16,137 nucleotides of DNA from Fimenecus sp045631075 (lineage in GTDB: Bacteria; Bacillota; Clostridia; Oscillospirales; Acutalibacteraceae): positions 1 to 16,137 of the forward strand of contig JAZQUC010000234.1 in assembly GCA_045631075.1 (NCBI GenBank), given 5' to 3'. The notes beneath the pieces were generated by a model. It saw only the letters and a program-made list of their open reading frames with translations. It ran no database searches and was not told the origin of the DNA. How positions within the stretch are numbered: the first letter of the stretch is position 1; the number at the start of each line of letters is the position of its first letter. Below are positions 7,251 to 14,380 of this stretch, piece by piece. The translations under genes and the position numbers were made by a program.

Positions 7251-7961
7251 TTATTTTTCTGTGACTAATATAAGTTCTTCGGGTGTAATTTCACGACATT
7301 CACCCGGTTTAAGGGCATCATCAAGCTGAAGTTGTCCCATTTTTAAACGATGAAGGGAAACAACCTTATTGCCTGTTGCTGCAAACATTCTTTTTACCTG
7401 ATGATATTTGCCTTCACAAATCATAATTCTGACAAAGGGCTTGTCCCCTTCTATAACTTCGACCTTTGCTTCTTTAAGTACAGTTCCGTCACCAAGGGTA
7501 ATTCCGTTTTCAAGAGATTTAATATCTTGTTCAGAAAGGCTATGTTCAAGTCCTGCAATATATGTTTTGAAAATATGATTTTTAGGTGATAAAATTCTGT
7601 GAGCAAAGTCACCGTCATCAGTTATAAGAACAAAGCCTGTTGTATCTTTATCAAGTCTGCCAGCAGGAAAAAGTCCTTTGCGATACAACTCATCAGGGAC
7701 CAAATCAACAACGGTTTTGTCCTTGTCGCTGTCACTTGCAGAAACTACGCCCTGTGGTTTGTTAAGCATAATATAAATATGCTTTTTAAGAGTAATTTCT
7801 GTACCGTCAACCTTAACGATGTCCTTATTTTCATCAACCTTAACGGAACTGTCTTTTACAACCATTCCGTTAAGCTGTATTCTGCCTTTTCTTATCATTT
7901 CTTTTACTTCTTTTCGGGATAATGTCCCTTGAGAAGCAAGTATTTTATCAAGTCGTTCCAT
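7251..7961 (-). CDS. RsuA-family rRNA pseudouridine synthase
   Basis: A 236-residue enzyme that isomerises a uridine in rRNA to pseudouridine, most likely U516 of 16S rRNA or a 23S site. Residues 1-55 form an S4 RNA-binding domain (LDKILASQGTLSRKEVKEMIRKGRIQLNG in outline). The catalytic motif GRLDKDTTG gives Asp104, and the later segments KTYIAGLE and CEGKYHQVKRMF are the usual RsuA/RluB/RluE signatures. The substrate site cannot be fixed between RsuA- and RluB-like enzymes from this alone; the short length favours the RsuA side. The frame is open to 8009, but the ATG at 7961, with AAAGGA upstream, gives the standard MERLDKILAS N-terminus. It starts ten bases after the DUF4830 stop, so the two are probably co-transcribed. 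No good terminator follows. Confidence 0.93.
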   Translation of the reverse strand: MERLDKILASQGTLSRKEVKEMIRKGRIQLNGMVVKDSSVKVDENKDIVKVDGTEITLKKHIYIMLNKPQGVVSASDSDKDKTVVDLVPDELYRKGLFPAGRLDKDTTGFVLITDDGDFAHRILSPKNHIFKTYIAGLEHSLSEQDIKSLENGITLGDGTVLKEAKVEVIEGDKPFVRIMICEGKYHQVKRMFAATGNKVVSLHRLKMGQLQLDDALKPGECREITPEELILVTEK

Positions 7962-7971
7962 TTTATATCCT

Positions 7972-8445
7972 TTAATTTGTCTGATTAAATCCATGCATAA
8001 ATCCATCAAGCTCTACAGAGCAAATATCTCCGCCGATAATCAATCCATCGTAAACAAGAATATTGGCGTGTATGCATTCCTGATTTTCATAACCATCATA
8101 ATTTTTTACAACATATGTCCAGCATTTTGCCCGTTCACCCGAAAAATTATTAAGGTCAAATCCCTGTGACTTTTGAATTTCGTTATATGCATTATAGGTA
8201 TCGTCAGGTTCTTTTGGAATTATAACTTCTTTTATTTCAATTGGTTCTTCAACAACATCCCACCCGAATTGAGAAAGAAATTCCATTCGTTGTTTATGAG
8301 TTTCTGCAGAATAGTTTATGCTGTTAATATTACCCGTTTGCTTACTTTCATTTGACAAAATGAAAAGAGAAATAATTGTCATTATAACAAAAGTCACTAA
8401 CAATATGAATTTTATCTGTTTTGACTTAACAGAATAAACGAACAT
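7972..8445 (-). CDS. DUF4830-domain membrane-anchored protein
   Basis: A 157-residue protein of unknown function. After a short basic N-terminus, residues 9-30 are a strongly hydrophobic segment (IKFILLVTFVIMTIISLFIL) that acts as a signal anchor or uncleaved signal, leaving the rest outside the membrane. The external part matches my recollection of DUF4830: RMEFLSQFGWDV, EVIIPKEPDDTYNAYNEIQKSQGFDL, then a strand-rich end with NILVYDGLIIGGDICS and GFMHGF. Two cysteines in the external part (in KCWTY and QECIH) could pair. The longest frame starts at 8466, but the ATG at 8445 has GAGGTG seven bases upstream. That ribosome binding site is one arm of an inverted repeat (8453-8494). It shares a short operon with the pseudouridine synthase; no functional link is evident. 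Confidence 0.82.
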   Translation of the reverse strand: MFVYSVKSKQIKFILLVTFVIMTIISLFILSNESKQTGNINSINYSAETHKQRMEFLSQFGWDVVEEPIEIKEVIIPKEPDDTYNAYNEIQKSQGFDLNNFSGERAKCWTYVVKNYDGYENQECIHANILVYDGLIIGGDICSVELDGFMHGFNQTN

Positions 8446-8452
8446 AAATAAA

Positions 8453-8494
8453 CACCTCGAACACATTTTATATAAATAAATATGCGGCGAGGTG
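8453..8494 (-). promoter_or_regulatory. Inverted repeat that overlaps the DUF4830 ribosome binding site
   Basis: CACCTCG (8453-8459) and CGAGGTG (8488-8494) form a perfect 7-bp stem around a 28-base AT-rich loop. On the minus-strand mRNA the proximal arm contains the GAGGTG Shine-Dalgarno of the DUF4830 gene, so pairing would hide it. The same pair could act as a weak terminator for the upstream operon, since TTTATTT follows. Only the repeat is directly seen. Confidence 0.5.
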
Positions 8495-8519
8495 CTATTG
8501 TTATGATATTATTACGATA

Positions 8520-9053
8520 TTATTCGTCAACTCGTTTTGTCTGTGACGCTGATTTAAGATGCTGACGCGCACGACGAATTTCGTTAACTGAATTTGTAAG
8601 AGTTTCGTCAGCAACAGCAACAATGCTTTCAACATATTCACTTGCACTCTGACGCATTTCTCTTGCCCAGCTTCTTGCCTGTTCTGTAAGTTCAGTTGCA
8701 GAAGCACGAGCCTGTTCAATGATTTCGTTTGCAGTCTGTCTTGCCTGCTGAATGATTTCTTCAGCCTGAACCTCAGCGCCTCTTGTAATTTCGTCTTCAG
8801 AAATAATTTCCTTTGCTCTTACATGTGCCTGTTCGATAATCTTGTCAGCATTATCCTGTGCTCCTGTAAGAATTTCTTTTCTTTCTGATGCGATTTTTCT
8901 TGCCTGCATAAGTTCTTCTGGCATATTGAGTCTTATATCTTCGATTGCTGTCTTAATTGCCTGTGCATCAACCAAAAGATTTGATGTAAAAGGAACTGTT
9001 TTTCCTTCCTCAAGTATAGACTCAATCTCGTCAAGTAAGTTTTCTACTGTCAT
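8520..9053 (-). CDS. Hendecad-repeat coiled-coil protein (ATP-synthase-b-like), function unknown
   Basis: A 177-residue, almost entirely helical protein with no catalytic motif and no membrane segment. It contains 11-residue repeats: units at 65-75, 76-86, 93-103, 104-114, 115-125 and 126-136, with Ala at positions 1 and 5, a charged residue (usually Glu) at 7 and Ile, Leu or Met at 8; a six-residue break (87-92) interrupts them. Hendecads of this type give the right-handed coiled coil of ATP synthase subunit b and V-type subunit H/E, which explains frequent annotation as ATPase-like, but the partner genes of an ATP synthase are absent. DivIVA-like scaffolds are the other possibility. The ATG at 9053 overlaps the coaD stop in ATGA, so the two are translationally coupled; a gene of this type behind coaD is, from memory, common in Clostridia. 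Confidence 0.8.
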   Translation of the reverse strand: MTVENLLDEIESILEEGKTVPFTSNLLVDAQAIKTAIEDIRLNMPEELMQARKIASERKEILTGAQDNADKIIEQAHVRAKEIISEDEITRGAEVQAEEIIQQARQTANEIIEQARASATELTEQARSWAREMRQSASEYVESIVAVADETLTNSVNEIRRARQHLKSASQTKRVDE

Positions 9054-9544
9054 TTGCTTACACCTCTTTTAATTCTTTCAACTATATCTTCACAAATTAT
9101 TTCGGGAACAAAATCGCTTATATCCCCACCTAATTCGCAAATTTGCTTTACTGCGCTTGAACTGAGATAAAGATTTTCAACACGAGTGTTGATAAATATT
9201 GTTTCCAGTTCATTGTTGAGTTTTTTGTTCATCTGAGCCTGCTGAAATTCATATTCAAAGTCAGACACAGCACGAAGTCCCTTTACAACTGCAACGGCAC
9301 CTTTCTGCCTTGCATATTCAGCAAGAAGTCCTTCGTAAATATCAACCTCAACATTCGGGAAGTCCTTTGTACATCTTTTGATAAGTTCTGCTCTTTCCTC
9401 ATAAGAAAAGCAAAAATTTGTTTTTGAAGGATTCTTCATTACAACAACGATTACCTTATCAAAAAGCTTTGAACTTCGACGGATAATGTCAAGATGTCCG
9501 TTAGTTACCGGGTCAAAACTACCCGGACAGATTACTGTTTTCAT
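9050..9544 (-). CDS. coaD: Phosphopantetheine adenylyltransferase CoaD
   Basis: CoaD joins ATP and 4'-phosphopantetheine to give dephospho-CoA, the penultimate step of CoA synthesis. The 164-residue protein opens with MKTVICPGSFDPVTNGHLDII, in which TNGH (residues 14-17) is the T/HxGH nucleotidyltransferase motif. Later segments VKGLRAVSDFEYEFQQAQMN and YLSSSAVKQICELGGDIS match bacterial CoaD closely. The ATG at 9544 is preferred over a GTG at 9553 because it gives the usual N-terminus; the GTG overlaps the rsmD stop codon. No strong Shine-Dalgarno precedes the ATG, so translation probably depends on ribosomes finishing rsmD. The stop overlaps the next start (ATGA). The rsmD-coaD pair is common across bacteria. 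Confidence 0.96.
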   Translation of the reverse strand: MKTVICPGSFDPVTNGHLDIIRRSSKLFDKVIVVVMKNPSKTNFCFSYEERAELIKRCTKDFPNVEVDIYEGLLAEYARQKGAVAVVKGLRAVSDFEYEFQQAQMNKKLNNELETIFINTRVENLYLSSSAVKQICELGGDISDFVPEIICEDIVERIKRGVSK

Positions 9545-9549
9545 TGTTT

Positions 9550-10089
9550 TCACTTATTCTTTCTGTATGTGGTAATTTTTATTTTACCATACTTATATTC
9601 ACGGTCCTTTGAAAAATCACCTGCTGAATCAGGTAGCTCCTCACGCAACTCACTTTCACAGAGAATCACACCGTAATCAGCCATTTTTTCAGCTACAAAA
9701 GGTAAAACATCATCAAGTATTTTTTTGTTGTATGGTGGGTCAAGAAGTGCTATATCAAAAACATCCTTACTGAGTTTTACATACATTTTTCCGTCGCCAC
9801 AAAAAACACTTGCGCGTTTTTCAAAACCAACAGTTTTAAGATTCTGTTTCACAACATCAACAGAACGGTTTGATGCATCAACAAAAGTACAATGCTTTGC
9901 ACCTCGGCTTAATGCTTCGATACCCAACTGTCCTGAACCAGCAAACAAATCAAGGACCGATGCACCCTCAACATCAAACTGAATAATATTAAAAAGACTT
10001 TCCTTTACCCTGTCAGTAGTAGGACGAACATCGTCACCTTCAAGGGCTATAAGTTTTCTGCCTCTTGCTTCACCAGTAATTACTCTCAT
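9550..10089 (-). CDS. rsmD: 16S rRNA (guanine-966-N2)-methyltransferase RsmD
   Basis: RsmD methylates G966 of 16S rRNA using SAM. The 179-residue protein begins MRVITGEARGRKL, the family signature, followed by RPTTDRVKESLFNI. The SAM-binding loop is DLFAGSGQLGIEALSRGA (47-64) and the catalytic motif DPPY is at 117-120. The frame is open to 10119, but the ATG at 10089 has GGAG seven bases upstream and lies after the predicted transcription start. It heads the rsmD-coaD-coiled-coil operon behind a near-consensus promoter, and its TGA lies just upstream of the coaD ATG. Confidence 0.96.
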   Translation of the reverse strand: MRVITGEARGRKLIALEGDDVRPTTDRVKESLFNIIQFDVEGASVLDLFAGSGQLGIEALSRGAKHCTFVDASNRSVDVVKQNLKTVGFEKRASVFCGDGKMYVKLSKDVFDIALLDPPYNKKILDDVLPFVAEKMADYGVILCESELREELPDSAGDFSKDREYKYGKIKITTYRKNK

Positions 10090-10121
10090 AAATCCGCTCC
10101 ATCGTGTAAATACATACAAGT

Positions 10122-10150
10122 ATTATCGCATTTTTGCATGTATTTGTCAA
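10122..10150 (-). promoter_or_regulatory. Strong sigma-A promoter for rsmD-coaD operon
   Basis: On the minus strand, a perfect -35 TTGACA (10145-10150), 17-base spacer and -10 GATAAT (10122-10127) with the extended TGC just before it. Transcription would start near 10115, about 25 bases before the rsmD ATG. This is one of the two best promoters in the window. Confidence 0.85.
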
Positions 10151-10176
10151 ATTATTTTAATAATATTATGGAAAAA

Positions 10177-10839
10177 TCAACCGTTTTTTAAACAAATAAG
10201 TAATTTTTCAAGCTCATTTACTGTTTCTACGATATATTCTGCACCTTCATTTTCGATTACATCGCGGTCACGGAATCCCCATAAAACACCGATAGATGGT
10301 AAATTTGCATTTTTTGCTGTAAGAATATCAGTATCAGCATCACCCACAAAAATTGTATTTTCAGCCTTACTGTCAAGCTGTTCAAGTGCATAGTAAACTC
10401 CGTCAGGTGCGGGTTTGTTAGGTCTGTCATCTGTGCTACCAACAACCATATCAATATTTTCACCGAACATTCTCTTACACAAATCCTGTGCAGCATAATC
10501 TACCTTATTTGTAACAATAGCAGTTTTGAAGCCTGCTTTTTTAATGTTTGTAAGCATTTCGTTTATACCTTCATATGGTGCAGTTTTATCTTCCATATGA
10601 ATTTTATAATAGTCATTGAAATCTTTAAAACAAACATCAAAAACATCTGTTCCGACAACATTTCCAGGAACTGCTCTTTCCATAAGTACTTTGATTCCGT
10701 TACCAACAAATGAACGAATTTCATTTAAAGTTCTTAACGGAAAGCCCTGTCTTTCCAAAGCGTAATTCACGCTGTCCATAAGGTCCTCAAGGGTATTGAG
10801 AAGTGTTCCGTCCAAGTCAAAAATTATTGTATCAATCAT
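10177..10839 (-). CDS. HAD-superfamily phosphatase, phosphoglycolate phosphatase-like
   Basis: A 220-residue HAD hydrolase of subfamily IA. Motif I is FDLDGT with nucleophile Asp8 and acid/base Asp10. A helical cap follows at about 15-80. Motif II is in AIVTNK, motif III Lys is in KPAPDGV, and motif IV is VGDADTD. This set matches the Gph/PpaX group (phosphoglycolate or pyrophosphate phosphatases), but HAD substrate range is broad and the true substrate is not shown. The ATG at 10839 follows AGAGAGG, which lies inside the end of uvrC, with only three bases between the uvrC stop and this start, so it is co-transcribed with uvrC. No strong terminator follows; the downstream sequence runs into the rsmD promoter. 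With HPr one operon upstream, a PpaX-like role is tempting but unsupported. Confidence 0.88.
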   Translation of the reverse strand: MIDTIIFDLDGTLLNTLEDLMDSVNYALERQGFPLRTLNEIRSFVGNGIKVLMERAVPGNVVGTDVFDVCFKDFNDYYKIHMEDKTAPYEGINEMLTNIKKAGFKTAIVTNKVDYAAQDLCKRMFGENIDMVVGSTDDRPNKPAPDGVYYALEQLDSKAENTIFVGDADTDILTAKNANLPSIGVLWGFRDRDVIENEGAEYIVETVNELEKLLICLKNG

Positions 10840-10842
10840 ATT

Positions 10843-12678
10843 TTAATCCTCTCTGTAAAAATCATATATTTTTTCTGCTAATTCTCTGTTAATTCCCTTT
10901 ACCTTTTCCAGTTCATCAACAGATGCATTTTTTATATTTTTAATTGTTTTAAAGGCTTTAAGAAGGTCTTTTGCCTTTTTCTCACCTATTCCGTCAATCT
11001 TTGTAAGTGACAATTCAAGGCCTTTTTTAGTATGTTTTTTGTGGTGAAAGCCAACCGAAAAACGGTGAACCTCTTCCTGAATTTCTGACACAAGAGTAAA
11101 GGCACTTCGCATTGAGTTTATTTCGATTTCACCACCATCACCTGTAATAGCTCTTGTCTTGTGTTTAGAGTCTTTTACCATACCGAAAAGTGGTATGTTA
11201 AGATTTTTTTCTATCATAACTTCCTTGACCGCATTGACTTGTCCTTTACCACCATCAAGCAAAATCAAATCGGGAAGCTTACCAAAGCCGTCTGTGGCAT
11301 TTTCGTCCTTGTATTTAAAATACTCGTCAAATCTACGGGACAAGACTTCACGCATTGAGCCATAGTCATCCTGACCTGTAAAAGATTTGATGTTGAATGT
11401 TCGATACGCTCTTTTCAATGGTTTTCCGTTTTTGAAAACAATCATACCTGCCACATTGTCGTCACCACCTGTATGAGAGATATCATAAGACTCAATATAT
11501 TCAGGTGTTTTTGAAAGACCGAGAAGATTTTTTAGTTCTTCAAGGGATTTGATTTCAACCGACTGTCTGCCTTTTTTCTGTGCAAGTTTTTCATATGCAT
11601 TTTCACGGCACATATTAACGAGTTTAAGTCCCTCACCTCTTTGTGGGACTGTAACCGCACATTTTTTACCACGGATATTTGTTAGGTGTTGTTGCAACAA
11701 CTCTATATCGTCAAATGTTTCGTCAACATAGACCTTTTGGGGTACATTCCGATTCATACCGTAATACTGAATAAGAAAATTACATCTTACATTTGCAACC
11801 ATCTTCTCTGAATCAAAGAAGAAGTGTTCACTATCACACAATCTGCCTTTATCATATCGCAAAACAGTTATGCAAATATCCTGTTCATTTTCTGCAAGTG
11901 CAAAAACGTCTTTTGAATCACCTGTTTCAGTGACCACCTTTTGTTTTGATTGCATATTTTCAATGGCACGAATTCTGTCACGGTATTTACCTGCTTTTTC
12001 GAACTCAAGGTTTTCGGCACAGATATTCATTTTTTCTTTTAATTCTTTTATGATTTTAGTTATATCACCGTTTAAAAAATCCAATGCATCGTTGACTGCT
12101 TCGTCGTATTCTGCCTTTGAGATTTTACCCGTACAGACACCCATACAACGGTTTATATGAAAATTAAGACAAGGTCTGCCTTTTTTAAAATCTCTTGGAA
12201 AAGATTTATTGCACTGTGGAAGCCTAAAAATTTTATTTGCTTCATCAACAGACTGTTTTACTGAATATGAGCTTGTAAATGGTCCTATATACTCTGCATT
12301 TTCGTCATCCTTTTGTAAAACGGCAGAAATTTTTCGATAGGGCTCATTTGTAATTTTTATATAACTGTAACCTTTATCATCTTTTAACAAGATATTGTAT
12401 TTAGGTTGATTTTGTTTTATAAGACTTGCTTCAAGTACAAGTGCTTCAAATTCTGAATCCGTTAGAATATAGTCAAAATCATCAACATTTTCAACCATTT
12501 TACGAACCTTGACAGGATGCTTATTCTGTGAACCGAAATACTGACTTACACGATTTTTAAGTTTTTTTGCCTTGCCGATATATATAATCTTACCTTGCTT
12601 ATTTTTCATTATATAAACACCGGGGGTAAGTGGCAATTTCATAGATTTTTCACGAAGAATACGCAACTTATCATTCAC
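10843..12678 (-). CDS. uvrC: UvrABC system protein C (excinuclease ABC subunit C)
   Basis: UvrC makes both incisions in nucleotide excision repair after UvrA/UvrB locate damage. Of 611 residues, about 15-95 form the GIY-YIG nuclease (GVY at 20-22, YIG at 33-35) for the 3' cut. Cysteines 156, 170, 178 and 182 match the four-cysteine cluster site reported for UvrC. The UVR domain that contacts UvrB is at about 207-240 (ENLEFEKAGKYRDRI). The RNase H-like nuclease for the 5' cut follows, with YDISHTGG, LLDGGKGQ and FHHKKHTKK, and two helix-hairpin-helix motifs close the protein. The frame is open to 12723, but GTG at 12678 has AAAGGAG eight bases upstream and gives normal length; the longer form would also translate a leader hairpin. 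The HAD gene follows after three bases. No LexA-type box is seen upstream. Confidence 0.96.
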   Translation of the reverse strand: MNDKLRILREKSMKLPLTPGVYIMKNKQGKIIYIGKAKKLKNRVSQYFGSQNKHPVKVRKMVENVDDFDYILTDSEFEALVLEASLIKQNQPKYNILLKDDKGYSYIKITNEPYRKISAVLQKDDENAEYIGPFTSSYSVKQSVDEANKIFRLPQCNKSFPRDFKKGRPCLNFHINRCMGVCTGKISKAEYDEAVNDALDFLNGDITKIIKELKEKMNICAENLEFEKAGKYRDRIRAIENMQSKQKVVTETGDSKDVFALAENEQDICITVLRYDKGRLCDSEHFFFDSEKMVANVRCNFLIQYYGMNRNVPQKVYVDETFDDIELLQQHLTNIRGKKCAVTVPQRGEGLKLVNMCRENAYEKLAQKKGRQSVEIKSLEELKNLLGLSKTPEYIESYDISHTGGDDNVAGMIVFKNGKPLKRAYRTFNIKSFTGQDDYGSMREVLSRRFDEYFKYKDENATDGFGKLPDLILLDGGKGQVNAVKEVMIEKNLNIPLFGMVKDSKHKTRAITGDGGEIEINSMRSAFTLVSEIQEEVHRFSVGFHHKKHTKKGLELSLTKIDGIGEKKAKDLLKAFKTIKNIKNASVDELEKVKGINRELAEKIYDFYRED

Positions 12679-12703
12679 AGAATCAACTCCTTTCAAGATT
12701 ATT

Positions 12704-12722
12704 TGGCAATAGTCAATTGCCA
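12704..12722 (-). other. Small hairpin just upstream of the uvrC ribosome binding site
   Basis: TGGCAAT (12704-12710) and ATTGCCA (12716-12722) form a perfect 7-bp stem with a 5-base loop, ending nine bases before the uvrC Shine-Dalgarno at 12688-12694. It may be an operator or a leader stem-loop; no regulator can be named. Confidence 0.45.
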
Positions 12723-12740
12723 TTATAATAATTGAATCCC

Positions 12741-12782
12741 TCCACCGTCTTCGACGGTCCCCCTCCCTTTAACAAGGGAGGC
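12741..12782. repeat. Double stem-loop repeat in the uvrC leader
   Basis: Two adjacent perfect hairpins: ACCGTC/GACGGT with loop TTC (12744-12749, 12753-12758) and CCTCCCTT/AAGGGAGG with loop TAAC (12762-12769, 12774-12781). The layout, a CCCTC lead followed by a 6-bp hairpin and then a CTCCC...GGGAG hairpin, matches 2386-2426. The second hairpin shares an exact 18-base core with the terminator at 5931-5958. No T-run adjoins it on either strand, so it is probably a repeat element rather than a terminator. Confidence 0.75.
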
Positions 12783-12791
12783 TGACAAAGT

Positions 12792-12800
12792 ATTATAACA
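12792..12800 (-). promoter_or_regulatory. Possible extended -10 promoter for uvrC
   Basis: TGTTATAAT on the minus strand is a perfect extended -10 element just past the HPr terminator. The -35 position (12815-12820, TTTATT) is poor and falls inside the terminator T-run. It would place the double stem-loop and the small hairpin in the uvrC leader. Otherwise uvrC would depend on readthrough of a strong terminator. Confidence 0.45.
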
Positions 12801-12809
12801 TAAAACAAC

Positions 12810-12849
12810 AAAAAAATAAAGCACACTCAAAGCAACCTTTAAGTGTGCT
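12810..12849 (-). terminator. Rho-independent terminator after HPr gene
   Basis: On the minus strand a 13-bp stem with one T-G pair (12820-12832 with 12837-12849, loop of four) is followed by TTATTTTTTTG. It starts 13 bases after the HPr stop codon. Stem strength and T-run are both good. Confidence 0.9.
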
Positions 12850-12862
12850 AAATTCTGTTAAA

Positions 12863-13126
12863 TTATTCAGCAAAGCCTGATTCAACAAGTTTAACAAGTT
12901 CTTCAACAGCCTGTTCTTCGTCAGAACCACCTGCGTGAATACGAATTGTTGTACCACCCATAATACCGAGTGAAAGAACACCGAGAAGGCTCTTTGCATT
13001 TACTCTTCTGTCTTCTTTTTCAACCCAGATTGATGACTTGAATTCATTAGCCTTCTGGATAAAGAATGTTGCAGGACGAGCGTGCAAGCCAACCTGATTT
13101 TTAACTTCTACATCTTTAGTATACAT
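12863..13126 (-). CDS. HPr family phosphocarrier protein
   Basis: HPr carries phosphate from enzyme I to the sugar-specific enzymes II of the PTS, and in Firmicutes its Ser46-phosphorylated form is the co-repressor of CcpA. The 87-residue protein has GLHARPA with the active His15 and NAKSLLGVLSLGI with Ser46, so both phosphorylation sites are intact; this argues against a Crh-like paralogue, which lacks His15. Length and the GLHARP motif fit the family exactly. ATG 13126 follows GGGAG at eight bases. It is a single-gene transcript with a strong promoter (13189-13216) and terminator (12810-12849), set apart from enzyme I. Whether it is the main PTS HPr or a regulatory paralogue cannot be decided here. 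Confidence 0.95.
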   Translation of the reverse strand: MYTKDVEVKNQVGLHARPATFFIQKANEFKSSIWVEKEDRRVNAKSLLGVLSLGIMGGTTIRIHAGGSDEEQAVEELVKLVESGFAE

Positions 13127-13188
13127 AACTCATTCTCCCAAATGAAAAAATATAAATAACCATAATTAAATACGTTTATTACTAATAT

Positions 13189-13216
13189 ATTATACCACAA
13201 AACTTCGACTCGTCAA
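13189..13216 (-). promoter_or_regulatory. Strong sigma-A promoter for HPr gene
   Basis: On the minus strand, -35 TTGACG (13211-13216), 16-base spacer, and a perfect -10 TATAAT (13189-13194) with an extended TGG before it. Transcription would start near 13182, leaving a leader of about 55 bases. The match fits a highly expressed gene. Confidence 0.82.
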
Positions 13217-13345
13217 CGAAAAAAGCCGTAGTTTTCGTCCAAAAATGATAATTCAGTCATAAAAACAAAAACACCATTTTTATAAGATTTAAGTTTGTGC
13301 ATTTTTCCTATAATCCTACAGAATTTTTGTCTAATATCAATATTA

Positions 13346-14359
13346 TCAGTTAAATACGCGATGATTTGTAAATTCAGTTGATTCTGTAAGGACACCAAAT
13401 TTCATACCACAAGCCTGATAATACTCAATAATTGCAGGTAATGACTCCATAGTAATTTTTTTATTATCGTGCATAAGTACAACTATATTCTTTTCACCAC
13501 GAGGAAACTGACTACAATTTGTAACCTGCTTCACAACCGTATTAGCACCGTCAGCATCTCCGTTAGAACAATTCCAGTCAAAATATGAGTATCCTTTTTC
13601 AGTAACAGACTTTGTAAGTCGTGTCATAATACCCTTTGAATACTTTTTACTGATAGTATTACTTCCACCACCAGGAAAACGAATAATCTTTGTTTCAACG
13701 CCTGTTTGTTTTTTTACCACATCTGAAATCTTTTTTAAATCCTTAAAATATGCTTCGTCAGATTCATATATTTCAGAATAAACGTGTTTGTAACAATGAA
13801 GTCCTATCTGATGACCACGGTCAACAATATCCTTCATCACATGGTTATATTTACCATTTACCACAAAAAAAGTTGCCTTGACACCATATTCGTCTAAGAT
13901 GTCAAGGATTTCAGGCGTATATTGTGATGGTCCGTCATCAAATGTAAGATAAACTGTCTTGCCTTTTGCTGAAATAGGCTTTGGCATTGTTGGTTCTTTT
14001 TCCTGTTTTTTGGTTGTTGTTTCCTTTTCAGGATTTTTTGAAGACAACTGTTTGTTAAGCTTATCTATTTTTTTGTTAAGCTCATCAACAACACTTTCGT
14101 GAGCTTTCTTTTCATCATTTAATTTGTTTTTATAAGACTCATCAAGACTGTTTTTTTCATCTTCCAAAGCATCCATTTCAGACTGCTTTTCACTTAAAAG
14201 CAGTTCACCTGATGCTAACTGGCTGTTGAGCTTTTCGATTTCCTCATCTTTATTGTTATTTTTAACACCAAGGACAACCGAAGAAATCAACAAAATCATT
14301 GCCATTGCCAATGCAACATATTTAATTAAATCTGATTTACTGATTACTTTTATATCCAT
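13346..14359 (-). CDS. Membrane-anchored polysaccharide deacetylase (NodB domain), PgdA-like
   Basis: A 337-residue surface enzyme that probably removes acetyl groups from cell-wall GlcNAc. Residues 11-31 are a single membrane anchor (LIKYVALAMAMILLISSVVLG). Residues 37-106 form a highly charged coiled coil, and 107-130 are a Lys/Glu/Thr/Pro-rich linker. The NodB domain then shows all five motifs: TFDDGPS (D141, D142), H188-x3-H192 for the metal, RFPGGG (R227), DWN (D261) and LMHD (H297). The coiled-coil stalk suggests the catalytic domain is held away from the membrane or dimerises. Peptidoglycan deacetylase activity is inferred from the family; chitin- or xylan-type substrates are not excluded. 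It begins 21 bases after trmD with a modest GAGAG site, so it probably shares the rpsP operon transcript. No strong terminator is seen after it. Confidence 0.9.
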   Translation of the reverse strand: MDIKVISKSDLIKYVALAMAMILLISSVVLGVKNNNKDEEIEKLNSQLASGELLLSEKQSEMDALEDEKNSLDESYKNKLNDEKKAHESVVDELNKKIDKLNKQLSSKNPEKETTTKKQEKEPTMPKPISAKGKTVYLTFDDGPSQYTPEILDILDEYGVKATFFVVNGKYNHVMKDIVDRGHQIGLHCYKHVYSEIYESDEAYFKDLKKISDVVKKQTGVETKIIRFPGGGSNTISKKYSKGIMTRLTKSVTEKGYSYFDWNCSNGDADGANTVVKQVTNCSQFPRGEKNIVVLMHDNKKITMESLPAIIEYYQACGMKFGVLTESTEFTNHRVFN

Positions 14360-14380
14360 TTCTCTCTTGCCTTTACCACA

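Noticed and set aside
12679..12723. Longer uvrC start at the ATG at 12723
   Set aside because: It adds 15 residues not found in the family, has no Shine-Dalgarno, and the GTG at 12678 has an ideal one.
12679..12800. A LexA/SOS box upstream of uvrC
   Set aside because: No GAAC-N4-GTTC pattern or close variant is present in this interval.
13213..13302. A 29-residue reading frame (ATG at 13302) between the deacetylase and HPr, with AGGA near its start
   Set aside because: The Shine-Dalgarno-like run is only about three bases from the ATG, the sequence runs through the HPr -35 box, and it resembles no known small protein. A real short peptide cannot be excluded without homologues.
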